From Clostridiales bacterium (GTDB taxonomy: Bacteria > Bacillota > Clostridia > Caldicoprobacterales > DTU083), in NCBI GenBank assembly GCA_012512335.1, contig JAAZEK010000080.1:1-11954 (forward strand): DNA of 11,954 nucleotides, in the 5' to 3' direction. A program made the position numbers and the translations under genes. This document shows positions 1 through 7,827 of this stretch, one piece after another. The notes beneath the pieces are model-generated. The model was not told the origin of the DNA and did no database searches. It saw nothing but the letters and a program-made list of their open reading frames with translations. Every line of letters begins with the position of its first letter. The first letter of the stretch is position 1.

Positions 1-1612
1 AATTTACATCAAGATCTATTCCATTTTCTTTTTTAACGTATTCAGCTAGAGCTCTCTTATTTTTCATCTTTATATCTTCAAAGGACTCTAAAAAAACAGG
101 ATCTTTTTTATAAGAGTCCAGCTCTTCAAGAAGCCAGGGCTCCTTAATCCAATTACTTCCGATTGACTCACTTATAAGTTTAGCTAGCCTAGGATTAGAA
201 TTTAACAGCCATCGCCTTTGGGTAATTCCATTGGTAACATTGGTAAACTTATAAGGCTCAAGCTTGTAATAATCGTGAAACACATCATTTTTAAGAATCT
301 GTGTATGAAGAGGCGCCACACCATTTACCATATGACTTCCTGCAATACAAAGAGGTGCCATACGGATTTCATTATAGGCGATAATAGCCATGTCTGATAT
401 TTTCTTCCACTGACCAGGGTAGTGCTTCCAAAGCATCTTGCAATAGCGCTCATTGATTTCCTGAATAATCATGTGTATCCTTGGGAGTAAATCTCTAAAC
501 AGAGGCTCTGGCCAGCGTTCTAAAGCTTCGCTCAAGGTAGTATGGTTGGTGTATGCAAAGGTTCGAATGGTGATTTCCCACGCTGTTTCCCACTCCATGC
601 CTTCCTCGTCTAATAGGATTCTCATCATCTCAGGTATAGCCAATGCTGGATGAGTATCATTTATCTGTATGGCTACTCGCTCAGGGAGACTAGCCAGATG
701 CCCATAATTTTTCTTGTCATTTCCAATAATATGCTGCATAGTGGCAGAAACGAAGAAATAATGCTGCTTTAGCCTAAGAGCTTTTCCTTCATAATGGTTG
801 TCTTCAGGGTAAAGCACCTTAGATATAACCTCAGCAAGCTCCTTTTCCTCCGAAGCCCTAATATAGTCCCCACGGCTAAACCAGCTCATATCCAGGTATT
901 TGGGTGATTTAGCACTCCACAGCCTTAGGGTGTTTACCCGATCAGAATCGTAGCCAATAATAGGAGTGTCATATGGCACTGCAATTACTGTAATACAATC
1001 TTCCTGTCGATACATAGGACGGCCGTCCTTCCAATCTACTACAACCTTACCCTGGAAGCAGATCTCCTTTTGCTCTTCTGGTCTGGGAAGCTCCCATACA
1101 TTGCCGTCCTCCAACCAGATATCAGGCATTTCAATCTGATAGCCGTCGAGTATTTTTTGCTTAAAAAGTCCGTATTCGTAACGAAGCCCCATACCCTGTC
1201 CAGGCAGATTCATAGTAGCAAGAGAGTCTAAAAAGCATGCAGCAAGGCGACCAAGACCACCATTACCAAGCCCCGCATCTGGCTCAACCTCTTTAATATC
1301 ATCAGGGTTTACACCAATCTCTTCAAAAACCTCCCGATAGATATCCAATCTTAATGAGTTGATTAAGTTATCTCTAAGAGCACGGCCCATTAAAAATTCT
1401 ATTGATAGATAAAAGAGTTGTTTTTCTCCATTACTCTCCAATTCCTTTTGGGACTTCTGCCATTTATCCATAATTTCATCTCGGAGGGTCATGGCACAGG
1501 CTTTATAAAGCTGATTTTTCGTTGCGTCTTCTATGGATCTACCAAAATGACTTTTAAGGGTATCCACAACTCCAGTTCTAACTCTAGCCTTTTCTTTTTC
1601 ATATTGAGTCAT
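1..1612 (-). CDS. glgP: Glycogen/starch/alpha-glucan phosphorylase, 3' end cut by window
   Basis: This enzyme splits alpha-1,4-glucan with phosphate to release glucose-1-phosphate in the cytosol. I translated the frame by hand from ATG at 1612 to the window edge and found 537 codons with no stop. Family hallmarks seen: FYLSIEFLMGR near residues 67-77, DAGLGNGGLGRLAACFLDS at about 112-130, GMGLRYEYGLF at 140-150, NDTHPALAIPEM at 318-329, YTNHT at 354-358 and NVTNGITQRRW at 458-468. Family members are about 800 residues, so roughly the last third, including the lysine that binds pyridoxal phosphate, lies outside the window. The start is backed by an AAGGAAG site 8 nt upstream and by its position 4 nt after the glgA stop, making it the fifth gene of the glg operon. 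Glycogen phosphorylase and maltodextrin phosphorylase cannot be told apart from sequence alone; the operon favours glycogen. Confidence 0.96.
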   Translation of the reverse strand, partial: MTQYEKEKARVRTGVVDTLKSHFGRSIEDATKNQLYKACAMTLRDEIMDKWQKSQKELESNGEKQLFYLSIEFLMGRALRDNLINSLRLDIYREVFEEIGVNPDDIKEVEPDAGLGNGGLGRLAACFLDSLATMNLPGQGMGLRYEYGLFKQKILDGYQIEMPDIWLEDGNVWELPRPEEQKEICFQGKVVVDWKDGRPMYRQEDCITVIAVPYDTPIIGYDSDRVNTLRLWSAKSPKYLDMSWFSRGDYIRASEEKELAEVISKVLYPEDNHYEGKALRLKQHYFFVSATMQHIIGNDKKNYGHLASLPERVAIQINDTHPALAIPEMMRILLDEEGMEWETAWEITIRTFAYTNHTTLSEALERWPEPLFRDLLPRIHMIIQEINERYCKMLWKHYPGQWKKISDMAIIAYNEIRMAPLCIAGSHMVNGVAPLHTQILKNDVFHDYYKLEPYKFTNVTNGITQRRWLLNSNPRLAKLISESIGSNWIKEPWLLEELDSYKKDPVFLESFEDIKMKNKRALAEYVKKENGIDLDVN

Positions 1613-1616
1613 TATG

Positions 1617-3053
1617 TTAACTTCCTTTCAAAGTGGAGTACAGGTCTATATATTTCTTTGCGGAGTACTGCCAGCTATAGTCACCAACAATGGCTGTCTC
1701 CTGTAGTTTTGACCATAAATCTTTGTATTTATAAACCTGTAACGCCCTTTTAATCGTAAATAACATATCATGAGCGTTATAGTTGGTAAATGAAAATCCA
1801 TTTCCTTCCCCAGTATCCTCGTTATAAGATAGCACGGTATCCTTCAAACCACCAGTCTCTCGCACTATGGGCAAGGTTCCGTATCGTAAACTGATGAGCT
1901 GTCCCAAACCACAAGGTTCAAATAGGGATGGCATAAGAAACAAGTCAGAAGCTGCATAGATTTTGTGGGCTAGTCCATTGTCAAAGCGAATATTGGCCGA
2001 TACTTTGCCAGGATAGCGATAAGCAGCATCTTGGAACATCCTTTCATACTTGTGTTCTCCAGTACCTAAAATATATAACTGCAAATCCTCCCCTATAATA
2101 TCATCCAGTACCCGCGCTATTAGGTCCAAGCCTTTTTGATCAACCAATCTGGAAATGAGACCGATTGCTGGTATATCTCCATTGACAGGCATATTCAGTT
2201 CCTCTTGAAGAGCAAGTTTGTTTTTTACCTTATCTTCTAGAGCTTCCAGATTATAATTATAAGCTATGAAAGGGTCGCTTTGGGGATTGTATTCATTATA
2301 ATCTATTCCGTTAACTATGCCATGGAGACTATGGCGACGTGCTCTAAGAAGTCCATCCATACCCTCACCAAAAAATGGATCCTGTATCTCCTCTGCATAG
2401 CTGTTACTAACAGTTGTTAGGATGTGAGAATAAATCAGCCCACCCTTTAGAAAGCTAGCATTTCCATAGAACTCCAGCTTATCGGAAGTAAAATATTCAT
2501 TCCCTAATCCAAAAAGATTCTTAAAGCTAGGAATACTAAATTCACCTTGATAACGCAAATTATGAATGGTGAACATAGTTGATATATTTTCATAAATGTA
2601 TCGTTTTCTATATTGCGCTTCTAGCAAAACTGGTATCATTCCAGTTTGCCAATCGTTACAATGTAAGATATCTGGGATGAAGTCCAGATGAGAAATAGCT
2701 TCCAAGACAGCACGGCAGAAGAAGGCAAAGCGTTCGGCCTCATCATCAAATCCATATATACCGTCTCTCTTGAAATAATGCTCATTGTCAATAAAGTAAT
2801 AGGTCACCCCATTGCACTCAGTTTGCTCAATTCCACAAAACTGATTCATCCAACTAATTTTCACATAAATGGTTTCCTTATGTTGAATCCTCTCTCTTAA
2901 CGAAGGAGATATTGTCCCATATTTTGGCATTATAACCCTTGCATCAACGCCTTGCTTGTTAAGTGCTCCAGGTAGGGAACCCAGTACATCAGCCAAACCA
3001 CCAGTCTTAGCAAATGGATTTGCCTCTGAAGTAACCATCAATACTTTTAACAT
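1617..3053 (-). CDS. glgA: Glycogen synthase (ADP-glucose dependent, GT5)
   Basis: GlgA transfers glucose from ADP-glucose to the growing alpha-1,4-glucan chain. The 478-residue protein is the usual length for bacterial GlgA. The N-terminal Rossmann domain opens with MLKVLMVTSE and carries the KTGGLADV motif that binds ADP-glucose (Lys16). HCNDWQTG is at 131-138 and TIHNLRYQGEF at 162-172. The C-terminal GT-B domain has SRLVDQKG at 301-308 (Arg302 and Lys307 are the expected phosphate contacts) and MPSLFEPCGLGQL at 374-386, with the conserved Glu379 of the E-x7-E region, then RETGGLKDTV. The ATG at 3053 sits 8 nt after a GGAG site that overlaps the glgD stop (TAAGGAG), so it is probably coupled to glgD. 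No missing key residue or frameshift was seen. Confidence 0.97.
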   Translation of the reverse strand: MLKVLMVTSEANPFAKTGGLADVLGSLPGALNKQGVDARVIMPKYGTISPSLRERIQHKETIYVKISWMNQFCGIEQTECNGVTYYFIDNEHYFKRDGIYGFDDEAERFAFFCRAVLEAISHLDFIPDILHCNDWQTGMIPVLLEAQYRKRYIYENISTMFTIHNLRYQGEFSIPSFKNLFGLGNEYFTSDKLEFYGNASFLKGGLIYSHILTTVSNSYAEEIQDPFFGEGMDGLLRARRHSLHGIVNGIDYNEYNPQSDPFIAYNYNLEALEDKVKNKLALQEELNMPVNGDIPAIGLISRLVDQKGLDLIARVLDDIIGEDLQLYILGTGEHKYERMFQDAAYRYPGKVSANIRFDNGLAHKIYAASDLFLMPSLFEPCGLGQLISLRYGTLPIVRETGGLKDTVLSYNEDTGEGNGFSFTNYNAHDMLFTIKRALQVYKYKDLWSKLQETAIVGDYSWQYSAKKYIDLYSTLKGS

Positions 3054-3064
3054 TTCTCTTCTCC

Positions 3065-4186
3065 TTAGATAATTGCTCTCTTTCCAATGACAACAGGGTA
3101 GCTTTCTTGACCAATCAAGCGTCTTCCCCGTCTAATGACAACATCCTTATCCATAATTGCATTTTCCAGATAAGCATTTTCCTGTATTTCTGTATTTTGC
3201 ATCACTATGCTATCCTTCAACACAGCGCCTTTGGCGATTCGAACCCCTCTAAAAAGCATGCAGTTTTCGATTTCGCCTTCCACTATACAACCATCAGCAA
3301 TCATGGAATTACTCACCTTGCAATGCTCCCCATATTTTGCAGGGACCTCATCTTTAACCTTAGTATAAATGGATCCACAATGGTAGAATAAATCCTCTCG
3401 ATTATCTGCATCAAGCAATTCCATATTATATTTGAAGAAGGATTGGACACTATCAATCTTCGCCAAGTACCCCTCATAAGGATAAGCGAAAATACGAAGC
3501 TCATCCATTTTTCGAATCAAAATTTCCTTAGTAAAATCATGCTGACCTCTTGCCACGCTTTCCTCCACCAGGTGTTCCATTAGATTCTTTTCTAGAATGT
3601 ACATCTCCATGGAGACTTTATTCCATTTAGGTGTGGAGGGCATAACCTCCATGTTACAGACACGATTATTCTCATCCGTCTGTATCAGCGTAAACCTTGA
3701 TAGCTCCGTAGGAAGGGCATCCTTTTCTTCTTTGTATATAACGGTGATATCTGCTTTATTCTCTTTATGAAACTCCAGGGCATCATCATAGGTTAGATTA
3801 CATACCATGTTGCTGTCTGAAATCACAACATATTGCTGAGTGCTCCTACGTATGTAAGCCATAATGTTGTGTAGAGCATCTATCTTTCCTTTATACCATC
3901 CAGTGTTATCGCGACTAACATAAGGAGGGAGAATAAAAAGCCCGTCTCTTTTCCTATTCAAATCCCATTGTTTTCCTGAGTCAAGGTGATCCATTAAAGA
4001 ATGGTAGTTGTTCTGCGCAATCAAACCCACATTGTATATTCCAGAGTTCACCATGTTCGATAGGATAAAGTCGATCATTCGATATCTACCTGCAAAGGGC
4101 ACGGCTGCTATGGATCTAGAGCGAGTAAGCTCTTTTAGCTGCTCCTCTCCGCCTCCAGAGTATATAATTCCCATTGTATCCCTCAT
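3065..4186 (-). CDS. glgD: GlgD, non-catalytic/regulatory subunit of glucose-1-phosphate adenylyltransferase
   Basis: This is a 373-residue paralogue of the adjacent GlgC, with a nucleotidyltransferase fold up to about residue 250 and a C-terminal left-handed beta-helix of hexapeptide-like repeats from about 270. In Firmicutes GlgD is known to pair with GlgC and modulate it while having little or no activity itself. The sequence fits that role. The GlgC signature GGQGSRL is replaced by GGGEEQL (residues 11-17), the AKPAVP lysine is lost (SIAAVP, 25-30), the GDHVYKMD active-site loop is degenerate (DSNMVCNL, 124-131), and there is no EKP motif. The structural motifs AGRYRMIDFILSNMVNSGI (32-50) and ILPPY (85-89) remain. 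Its ATG overlaps the glgC stop as ATGA, with GAGGAGG just upstream, so translational coupling and balanced stoichiometry are likely. A second ATG at codon 5 (4174) cannot be excluded as the start. Confidence 0.94.
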   Translation of the reverse strand: MRDTMGIIYSGGGEEQLKELTRSRSIAAVPFAGRYRMIDFILSNMVNSGIYNVGLIAQNNYHSLMDHLDSGKQWDLNRKRDGLFILPPYVSRDNTGWYKGKIDALHNIMAYIRRSTQQYVVISDSNMVCNLTYDDALEFHKENKADITVIYKEEKDALPTELSRFTLIQTDENNRVCNMEVMPSTPKWNKVSMEMYILEKNLMEHLVEESVARGQHDFTKEILIRKMDELRIFAYPYEGYLAKIDSVQSFFKYNMELLDADNREDLFYHCGSIYTKVKDEVPAKYGEHCKVSNSMIADGCIVEGEIENCMLFRGVRIAKGAVLKDSIVMQNTEIQENAYLENAIMDKDVVIRRGRRLIGQESYPVVIGKRAII

Positions 4187-5439
4187 ATGACTTCCTCCTC
4201 ACGCATTAAAATTGATTGCTCTTTTATGTGCTTACGAATGTATTCCATATCCACCATAGCGTTACATCCAATAATAGTTCCAGATGGGATATCCACATTT
4301 TCACCTACTACGCTCAGTCCAGGAACCTCATGCTCGACAGCATCTTTAGGTGATTTGTTGCCTATGTAACAATTATCACCTATGATGACATCCTCACCTA
4401 TAATTGAGTTCTGAATGACAGAGTTGCTTCCAATCTGTGCATTAGGCATTATAATAGAATCTTTGATTATAGATCCTTTGCCAATATGAACACCTGAAAA
4501 CAACACTGAGTGCTCAACATTCCCATATATGATTGAACCTTCTGTAACAATAGAACCTTTAACACTAGCACCAGCTGCCACATAATGAGGCGGTTGTCCT
4601 GGATTCTTAGCGTATATTCGCCAGCCTGAATCATAAAGGTCAAGCTTGGGAGGATCCTCAAGTAGGTCCATATTTGCCTCCCACAGACTTTCAATGGTTC
4701 CAACATCCTTCCAATAGCCTTTAAATGTATAAGCAAACATGGCTTCTTCTTGCTCAAGCATATTAGGTATAATGTTCTGACCAAAATCGTTGCTGGATCC
4801 AACGACATTTTGATCTTCAATTAGATAATGTCTTAGAAGAGCCCAATTAAAAATATAGATTCCCATAGAAGCCTTGTTGCTTACAGGTTTATCGGGTTTT
4901 TCCTGAAACTCATATATTCTATTTTCTTCATCAGCATTCATAATTCCAAATCGGCTTGCCTCATCCCATGGCACTTCTATTGTCGCAATGGTGCAACCAG
5001 CTTTTTTCTCCTTATGAAAACGCAACATACGGCTGTAGTCCATCTTGTAGACATGATCGCCAGAGAGAATAAGTACATATTCCGGATGATAGGAATCAAT
5101 AAACTCGATATTCTGATAAATTGCATTTGCTGTACCAGAATACCATTCTCCACTTTGCTGTTTTGAATAGGGAGGTAATATGGTTACCCCGCCGTTTACT
5201 CGGTCCAAATCCCAAGGTTCTCCTATACCAATATAAGTATTTAATCTTAGGGGCCGGTATTGGGTAAGAACTCCAACCGTATCAATACCGGAATTAGTGC
5301 AGTTGCTCAGTGGAAAATCAATGATGCGGTATTTTCCTCCATATGGCACTGCTGGCTTTGCTAGATTCTTTGTCAACACGCCCAGCCTACTTCCTTGCCC
5401 CCCTGCAAGTAGCATGGCTACACACTCTTTCGTTCTCAT
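4183..5439 (-). CDS. glgC: Glucose-1-phosphate adenylyltransferase, catalytic subunit
   Basis: GlgC makes ADP-glucose and pyrophosphate from ATP and glucose-1-phosphate, the committed step of bacterial glycogen synthesis. With the start at 5439 the protein has 418 residues. Seen: LLAGGQGSRLG (10-20) for nucleotide binding, AKPAVPYGGKYRIIDFPLSN (27-46), ILPPY (87-91), the active-site loop SGDHVYKMDY with catalytic Asp128 (126-135), and FQEKP with the sugar-phosphate lysine Lys181 (178-182). The C-terminal beta-helix follows from about 290. The frame stays open to ATG 5475, but I chose 5439: it has AGGAGG 8 nt upstream and gives the family N-terminus just before the MLLAGG strand. This start lies inside the end of glgB (53-nt overlap). 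The stop overlaps the glgD ATG. All catalytic residues are present, in contrast to GlgD. Confidence 0.96.
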   Translation of the reverse strand: MRTKECVAMLLAGGQGSRLGVLTKNLAKPAVPYGGKYRIIDFPLSNCTNSGIDTVGVLTQYRPLRLNTYIGIGEPWDLDRVNGGVTILPPYSKQQSGEWYSGTANAIYQNIEFIDSYHPEYVLILSGDHVYKMDYSRMLRFHKEKKAGCTIATIEVPWDEASRFGIMNADEENRIYEFQEKPDKPVSNKASMGIYIFNWALLRHYLIEDQNVVGSSNDFGQNIIPNMLEQEEAMFAYTFKGYWKDVGTIESLWEANMDLLEDPPKLDLYDSGWRIYAKNPGQPPHYVAAGASVKGSIVTEGSIIYGNVEHSVLFSGVHIGKGSIIKDSIIMPNAQIGSNSVIQNSIIGEDVIIGDNCYIGNKSPKDAVEHEVPGLSVVGENVDIPSGTIIGCNAMVDMEYIRKHIKEQSILMREEEVI

Positions 5440-7369
5440 TGACTGCCCCTCCTTTTTTATCATCTTCCTTCTCAAACTCTGGCTTCAAGTACATAGCTGC
5501 AAGCGGTGGAATGCTTATAGAAATGGATTGTTGAAATTTATGCCACGGAATCTTCTCCACTTCAAGTTCGCTCTCATTATATACTCCTGAACCTCCATAT
5601 ATAATATGGTCACTATTAAAAACCTCTGTATATCCCTTTGCTGGTGGAACTCCGATTCTATAATCATGTCTGGGCACTGGTGTAAAGTTTATAACTGAAA
5701 TAATTAAGTCTCGTGGATTTTTACCCCTTCGAACAAATGATAGGATGCTGTGATTATAGTCATTGGGGTCAATCCATTCAAAACCATCCCAGCTGTGATC
5801 AATTTCCCACAGGCAAGGGTTATCTAGGTAAAAATGATTAAGCTCCTTCACATAGGAGTGCATTTTACCGTGCATATCGTAGTTTATAAGATGCCAATCC
5901 AGACTGTCGTCATACTTCCATTCGATAAATTGGCCAAATTCTCCTCCCATAAAAAGAAGCTTCTTCCCTGGGTGGGATGCCATAAATCCATATAAGGCTC
6001 TAAGACCTGCAAACTTATTCCAATAGTCCCCTGGCATCTTGTCCAATAATGAACGCTTCTCATGGACCACCTCATCGTGGGATAGTGGTAGGATGAAGTT
6101 TTCAGAGAAGGAATACATTAATGAAAATGTCAATAGACTATGATTCCATTTTCGGTGAATAGGATCAATAGTTATATATTTTAATATGTCATTCATCCAT
6201 CCCATATTCCACTTATAGTTATATCCTAGGCCACCAAGATATGTGGGCTGAGTGGTCATTGGCCATTCACTAGACTCCTCTGCAATCATTAAGGTATTTG
6301 GAAACTCTGCATAGACGGCTTCATTTAATTTCTTCATGAAGCTAATAGCTTCTAAATTTTCACGACCTCCATATTGGTTTGGAATCCAATCATCCTTAGC
6401 AAAATCCAAGTACAGCATACTAGCTACAGCATCTACTCTAAAACCATCCACATGGAAATACGTTAACCAAAAAATTGCGTTTGAAATTAAAAAGCTTTGG
6501 ACTTCCTTCCGGTCATAATTAAAAAGCAATGTACCCCATTGTAATTGTTCACCTTGCCTGGGGTCAGCATGCTCATATAATGCCGTCCCATCAAAACGCG
6601 CCAAGCCAGCTGCATCCTTGGGGAAATGCCCAGGTACCCAATCTAAGATAACACCAATGCCCTTCTGGTGACATTGATCCACAAAATACATAAAGTCTTG
6701 TGGCGTACCAAAGCGGCTGGTAGCTGCATAGAACCCTAAAACCTGATACCCCCAGGATGCATCTAGTGGATGCTCCGTAATAGGAAGAAGCTCAATATGT
6801 GTATAACCCATTTCTACTACATAATCTACAAGCTCGTCTGCCAGATCCCGATATGTTAAAAAGCTTTTATCTTCTTTTCTACGCCAGGATCCAAGATGCA
6901 CCTCATAGATAGAAATAGGCTTGTCATACAGGGAGGTGCTTTTTTTATGGGCTTGCCATTCTTCATCCCCCCATTGATATCCGTCTAATTGATAAACAAT
7001 AGAAGATGTGTTTGGCCTAAGCTCCGAATAATATGCATAGGGGTCATATTTTAACTGAAGATTTCCTTCTTTAGTTTCAATGGCATATTTATATTTTTCA
7101 CCTTGAACGATATTCGGCACGAATACCTCCCATACACCTGAACTAGCTATTTTCTTCAAAGGATGTCGCAGTGAATCCCATGCATTAAAGTCTCCTACTA
7201 CACTGACTCCAACCGCATTTGGCGCCCAAACAGAGAATCGAACACCAAAGCTGTTATCCTCATTGACAATATGCGCTCCAAGCATCAAATATGACTGGTA
7301 ATTAGTACCTTCATTAAAAAGATAGAGCTGATCTTCTGTAATTTTAGAGAGTGGAGCTTTCTGAGGCAT
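5387..7369 (-). CDS. glgB: 1,4-alpha-glucan branching enzyme (GH13)
   Basis: GlgB cuts alpha-1,4 chains and rejoins them as alpha-1,6 branches. The 660-residue protein has an N-terminal CBM48 domain (about 30-115, with FGVRFSVWAPNA and VVGDFNAWD), then a GH13 barrel and a C-terminal beta domain. All four GH13 regions are visible: DWVPGHFP at 243-250, DGFRVDAV at 308-315 with nucleophile Asp313, IAEESSEWP at 362-370 holding the acid/base glutamate, and LPLSHDEVVHEK at 427-438 with the His431-Asp432 pair. The length fits the short GlgB form with only one N-terminal CBM48-type module. The ATG is preceded by AAAGGAG at slightly long (about 10 nt) spacing. The last 17 codons overlap glgC. The tail after about residue 632 is charged and off the family core, so it probably exists to carry the glgC ribosome binding site. 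It is the first gene of the operon. Confidence 0.97.
   Translation of the reverse strand: MPQKAPLSKITEDQLYLFNEGTNYQSYLMLGAHIVNEDNSFGVRFSVWAPNAVGVSVVGDFNAWDSLRHPLKKIASSGVWEVFVPNIVQGEKYKYAIETKEGNLQLKYDPYAYYSELRPNTSSIVYQLDGYQWGDEEWQAHKKSTSLYDKPISIYEVHLGSWRRKEDKSFLTYRDLADELVDYVVEMGYTHIELLPITEHPLDASWGYQVLGFYAATSRFGTPQDFMYFVDQCHQKGIGVILDWVPGHFPKDAAGLARFDGTALYEHADPRQGEQLQWGTLLFNYDRKEVQSFLISNAIFWLTYFHVDGFRVDAVASMLYLDFAKDDWIPNQYGGRENLEAISFMKKLNEAVYAEFPNTLMIAEESSEWPMTTQPTYLGGLGYNYKWNMGWMNDILKYITIDPIHRKWNHSLLTFSLMYSFSENFILPLSHDEVVHEKRSLLDKMPGDYWNKFAGLRALYGFMASHPGKKLLFMGGEFGQFIEWKYDDSLDWHLINYDMHGKMHSYVKELNHFYLDNPCLWEIDHSWDGFEWIDPNDYNHSILSFVRRGKNPRDLIISVINFTPVPRHDYRIGVPPAKGYTEVFNSDHIIYGGSGVYNESELEVEKIPWHKFQQSISISIPPLAAMYLKPEFEKEDDKKGGAVNENERVCSHATCRGARK
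5448..5453 (-). promoter_or_regulatory. Ribosome binding site deciding the glgC start
   Basis: On the minus strand this reads AGGAGG (context AAAAAAGGAGGGGC) and lies 8 nt before ATG 5439. It is a perfect anti-16S match at normal spacing and lies inside the coding sequence for the glgB C-terminal tail. It argues against the upstream in-frame ATGs at 5475 and 5463. Confidence 0.85.
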
Positions 7370-7390
7370 TCGATGAGATCTCCTTTCCTT

Positions 7391-7420
7391 TAGCTAGTAC
7401 CAGAAAACTAGGTCAAGCTA
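7391..7420 (-). other. Possible hairpin in the glgB leader
   Basis: TAGCT (7391-7395) and AGCTA (7416-7420) pair. An inner ACC/GGT pairing gives an interrupted stem with an A-rich loop, ending immediately before the AAAGGAAAGGAG ribosome binding region of glgB. It is short and AT-rich and could be chance. No known riboswitch class was recognised in this leader. Confidence 0.25.
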
Positions 7421-7543
7421 ATCATATAATAACCTGGAAAAACCAAGGCATAACATGATAAAAATAACATTATATATGGCTTAATTACATGTGCACTGTT
7501 AAAACTTTGTATATGATGCATTTATGATTCTTTCTTTGTTTTT

Positions 7544-7573
7544 ATTATAGCATACCAAAGCCGTTAGCTTCAA
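7544..7573 (-). promoter_or_regulatory. Sigma-A type promoter of the glg operon
   Basis: On the minus strand there is a perfect TATAAT -10 box (7549-7544) with the extended TGC element just before it (7552-7550). An 18-bp spacer separates it from a TTGAAG -35 box (7573-7568, four of six matches to TTGACA). A T-rich stretch lies just upstream of the -35. The expected transcript start near 7537 gives a glgB leader of about 170 nt. It is the best promoter match in this gap and lies downstream of the spo0A terminator, so the operon should have its own start. I looked for Spo0A boxes here and found none; no convincing catabolite-control operator was seen either. Confidence 0.7.
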
Positions 7574-7670
7574 TCAAAAAAGGCAGAATTCAGATATCTT
7601 ACTTTATCAGCTGTTACAGTTCATATAAAATAATAAATCATATGGAAGAAGCCTTTGCAGGAACGAATCC

Positions 7671-7706
7671 AAAAAACTGTGCTACTTGCATACTAGTAGC
7701 ACAGTT
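7671..7706 (-). terminator. Rho-independent terminator of spo0A
   Basis: A perfect 12-bp inverted repeat, AACTGTGCTACT (7675-7686) and AGTAGCACAGTT (7695-7706), with an 8-nt loop. Read on the minus strand the second arm runs into six T residues (7676-7671) followed by GG, the classic intrinsic terminator form. Read on the plus strand it is followed only by ATAAAT, so it is oriented for leftward transcription from spo0A. It separates spo0A from the glg operon. Confidence 0.9.
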
Positions 7707-7827
7707 ATAAATATTAATCTATGATTCCACTTCAATAACTCATTATTGATTGTTGTGGCGGTCTTTATGTGTCAAATATATTTAATTTGGCTAACTGTTA
7801 GCAGTAGCATTTAAGCTTAATTCCCAC

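Larger units (their letters stand above)
7370..7827. other. Intergenic region between spo0A and glgB
   Basis: This 458-bp AT-rich gap holds, in transcription order, the spo0A 3' untranslated region with two small palindromes (the spo0A stop itself sits in a GCTTAA/TTAAGC repeat at 7815-7833, and GCTAACTGTTAGC is at 7790-7802), then the spo0A terminator, the glg promoter and the glgB leader. I see no open reading frame with a plausible start, no tRNA and no recognisable structured RNA. Confidence 0.7.

Noticed and set aside
1418..1753. Plus-strand frame of 111 codons across the glgP/glgA junction
   Set aside because: It is antisense to two well-supported genes, is a low-complexity Ser/Phe-rich translation and has no ribosome binding site or family resemblance.
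5440..5475. Upstream in-frame extension of glgC to ATG 5475
   Set aside because: It would place the start upstream of the perfect AGGAGG at 5448-5453 and add a lysine-rich stretch not typical of GlgC N-termini; ATG 5439 fits both the ribosome binding site and the family.
7370..7600. Spo0A box controlling the glg operon
   Set aside because: I checked every CG-containing heptamer in the gap on both strands against TGNCGAA and found none that fits.
7370..7827. Possible riboswitch, tRNA or small gene in the spo0A-glgB gap
   Set aside because: No conserved riboswitch core, cloverleaf or open frame with a ribosome binding site was seen; the terminator, promoter and small palindromes explain the visible structure.
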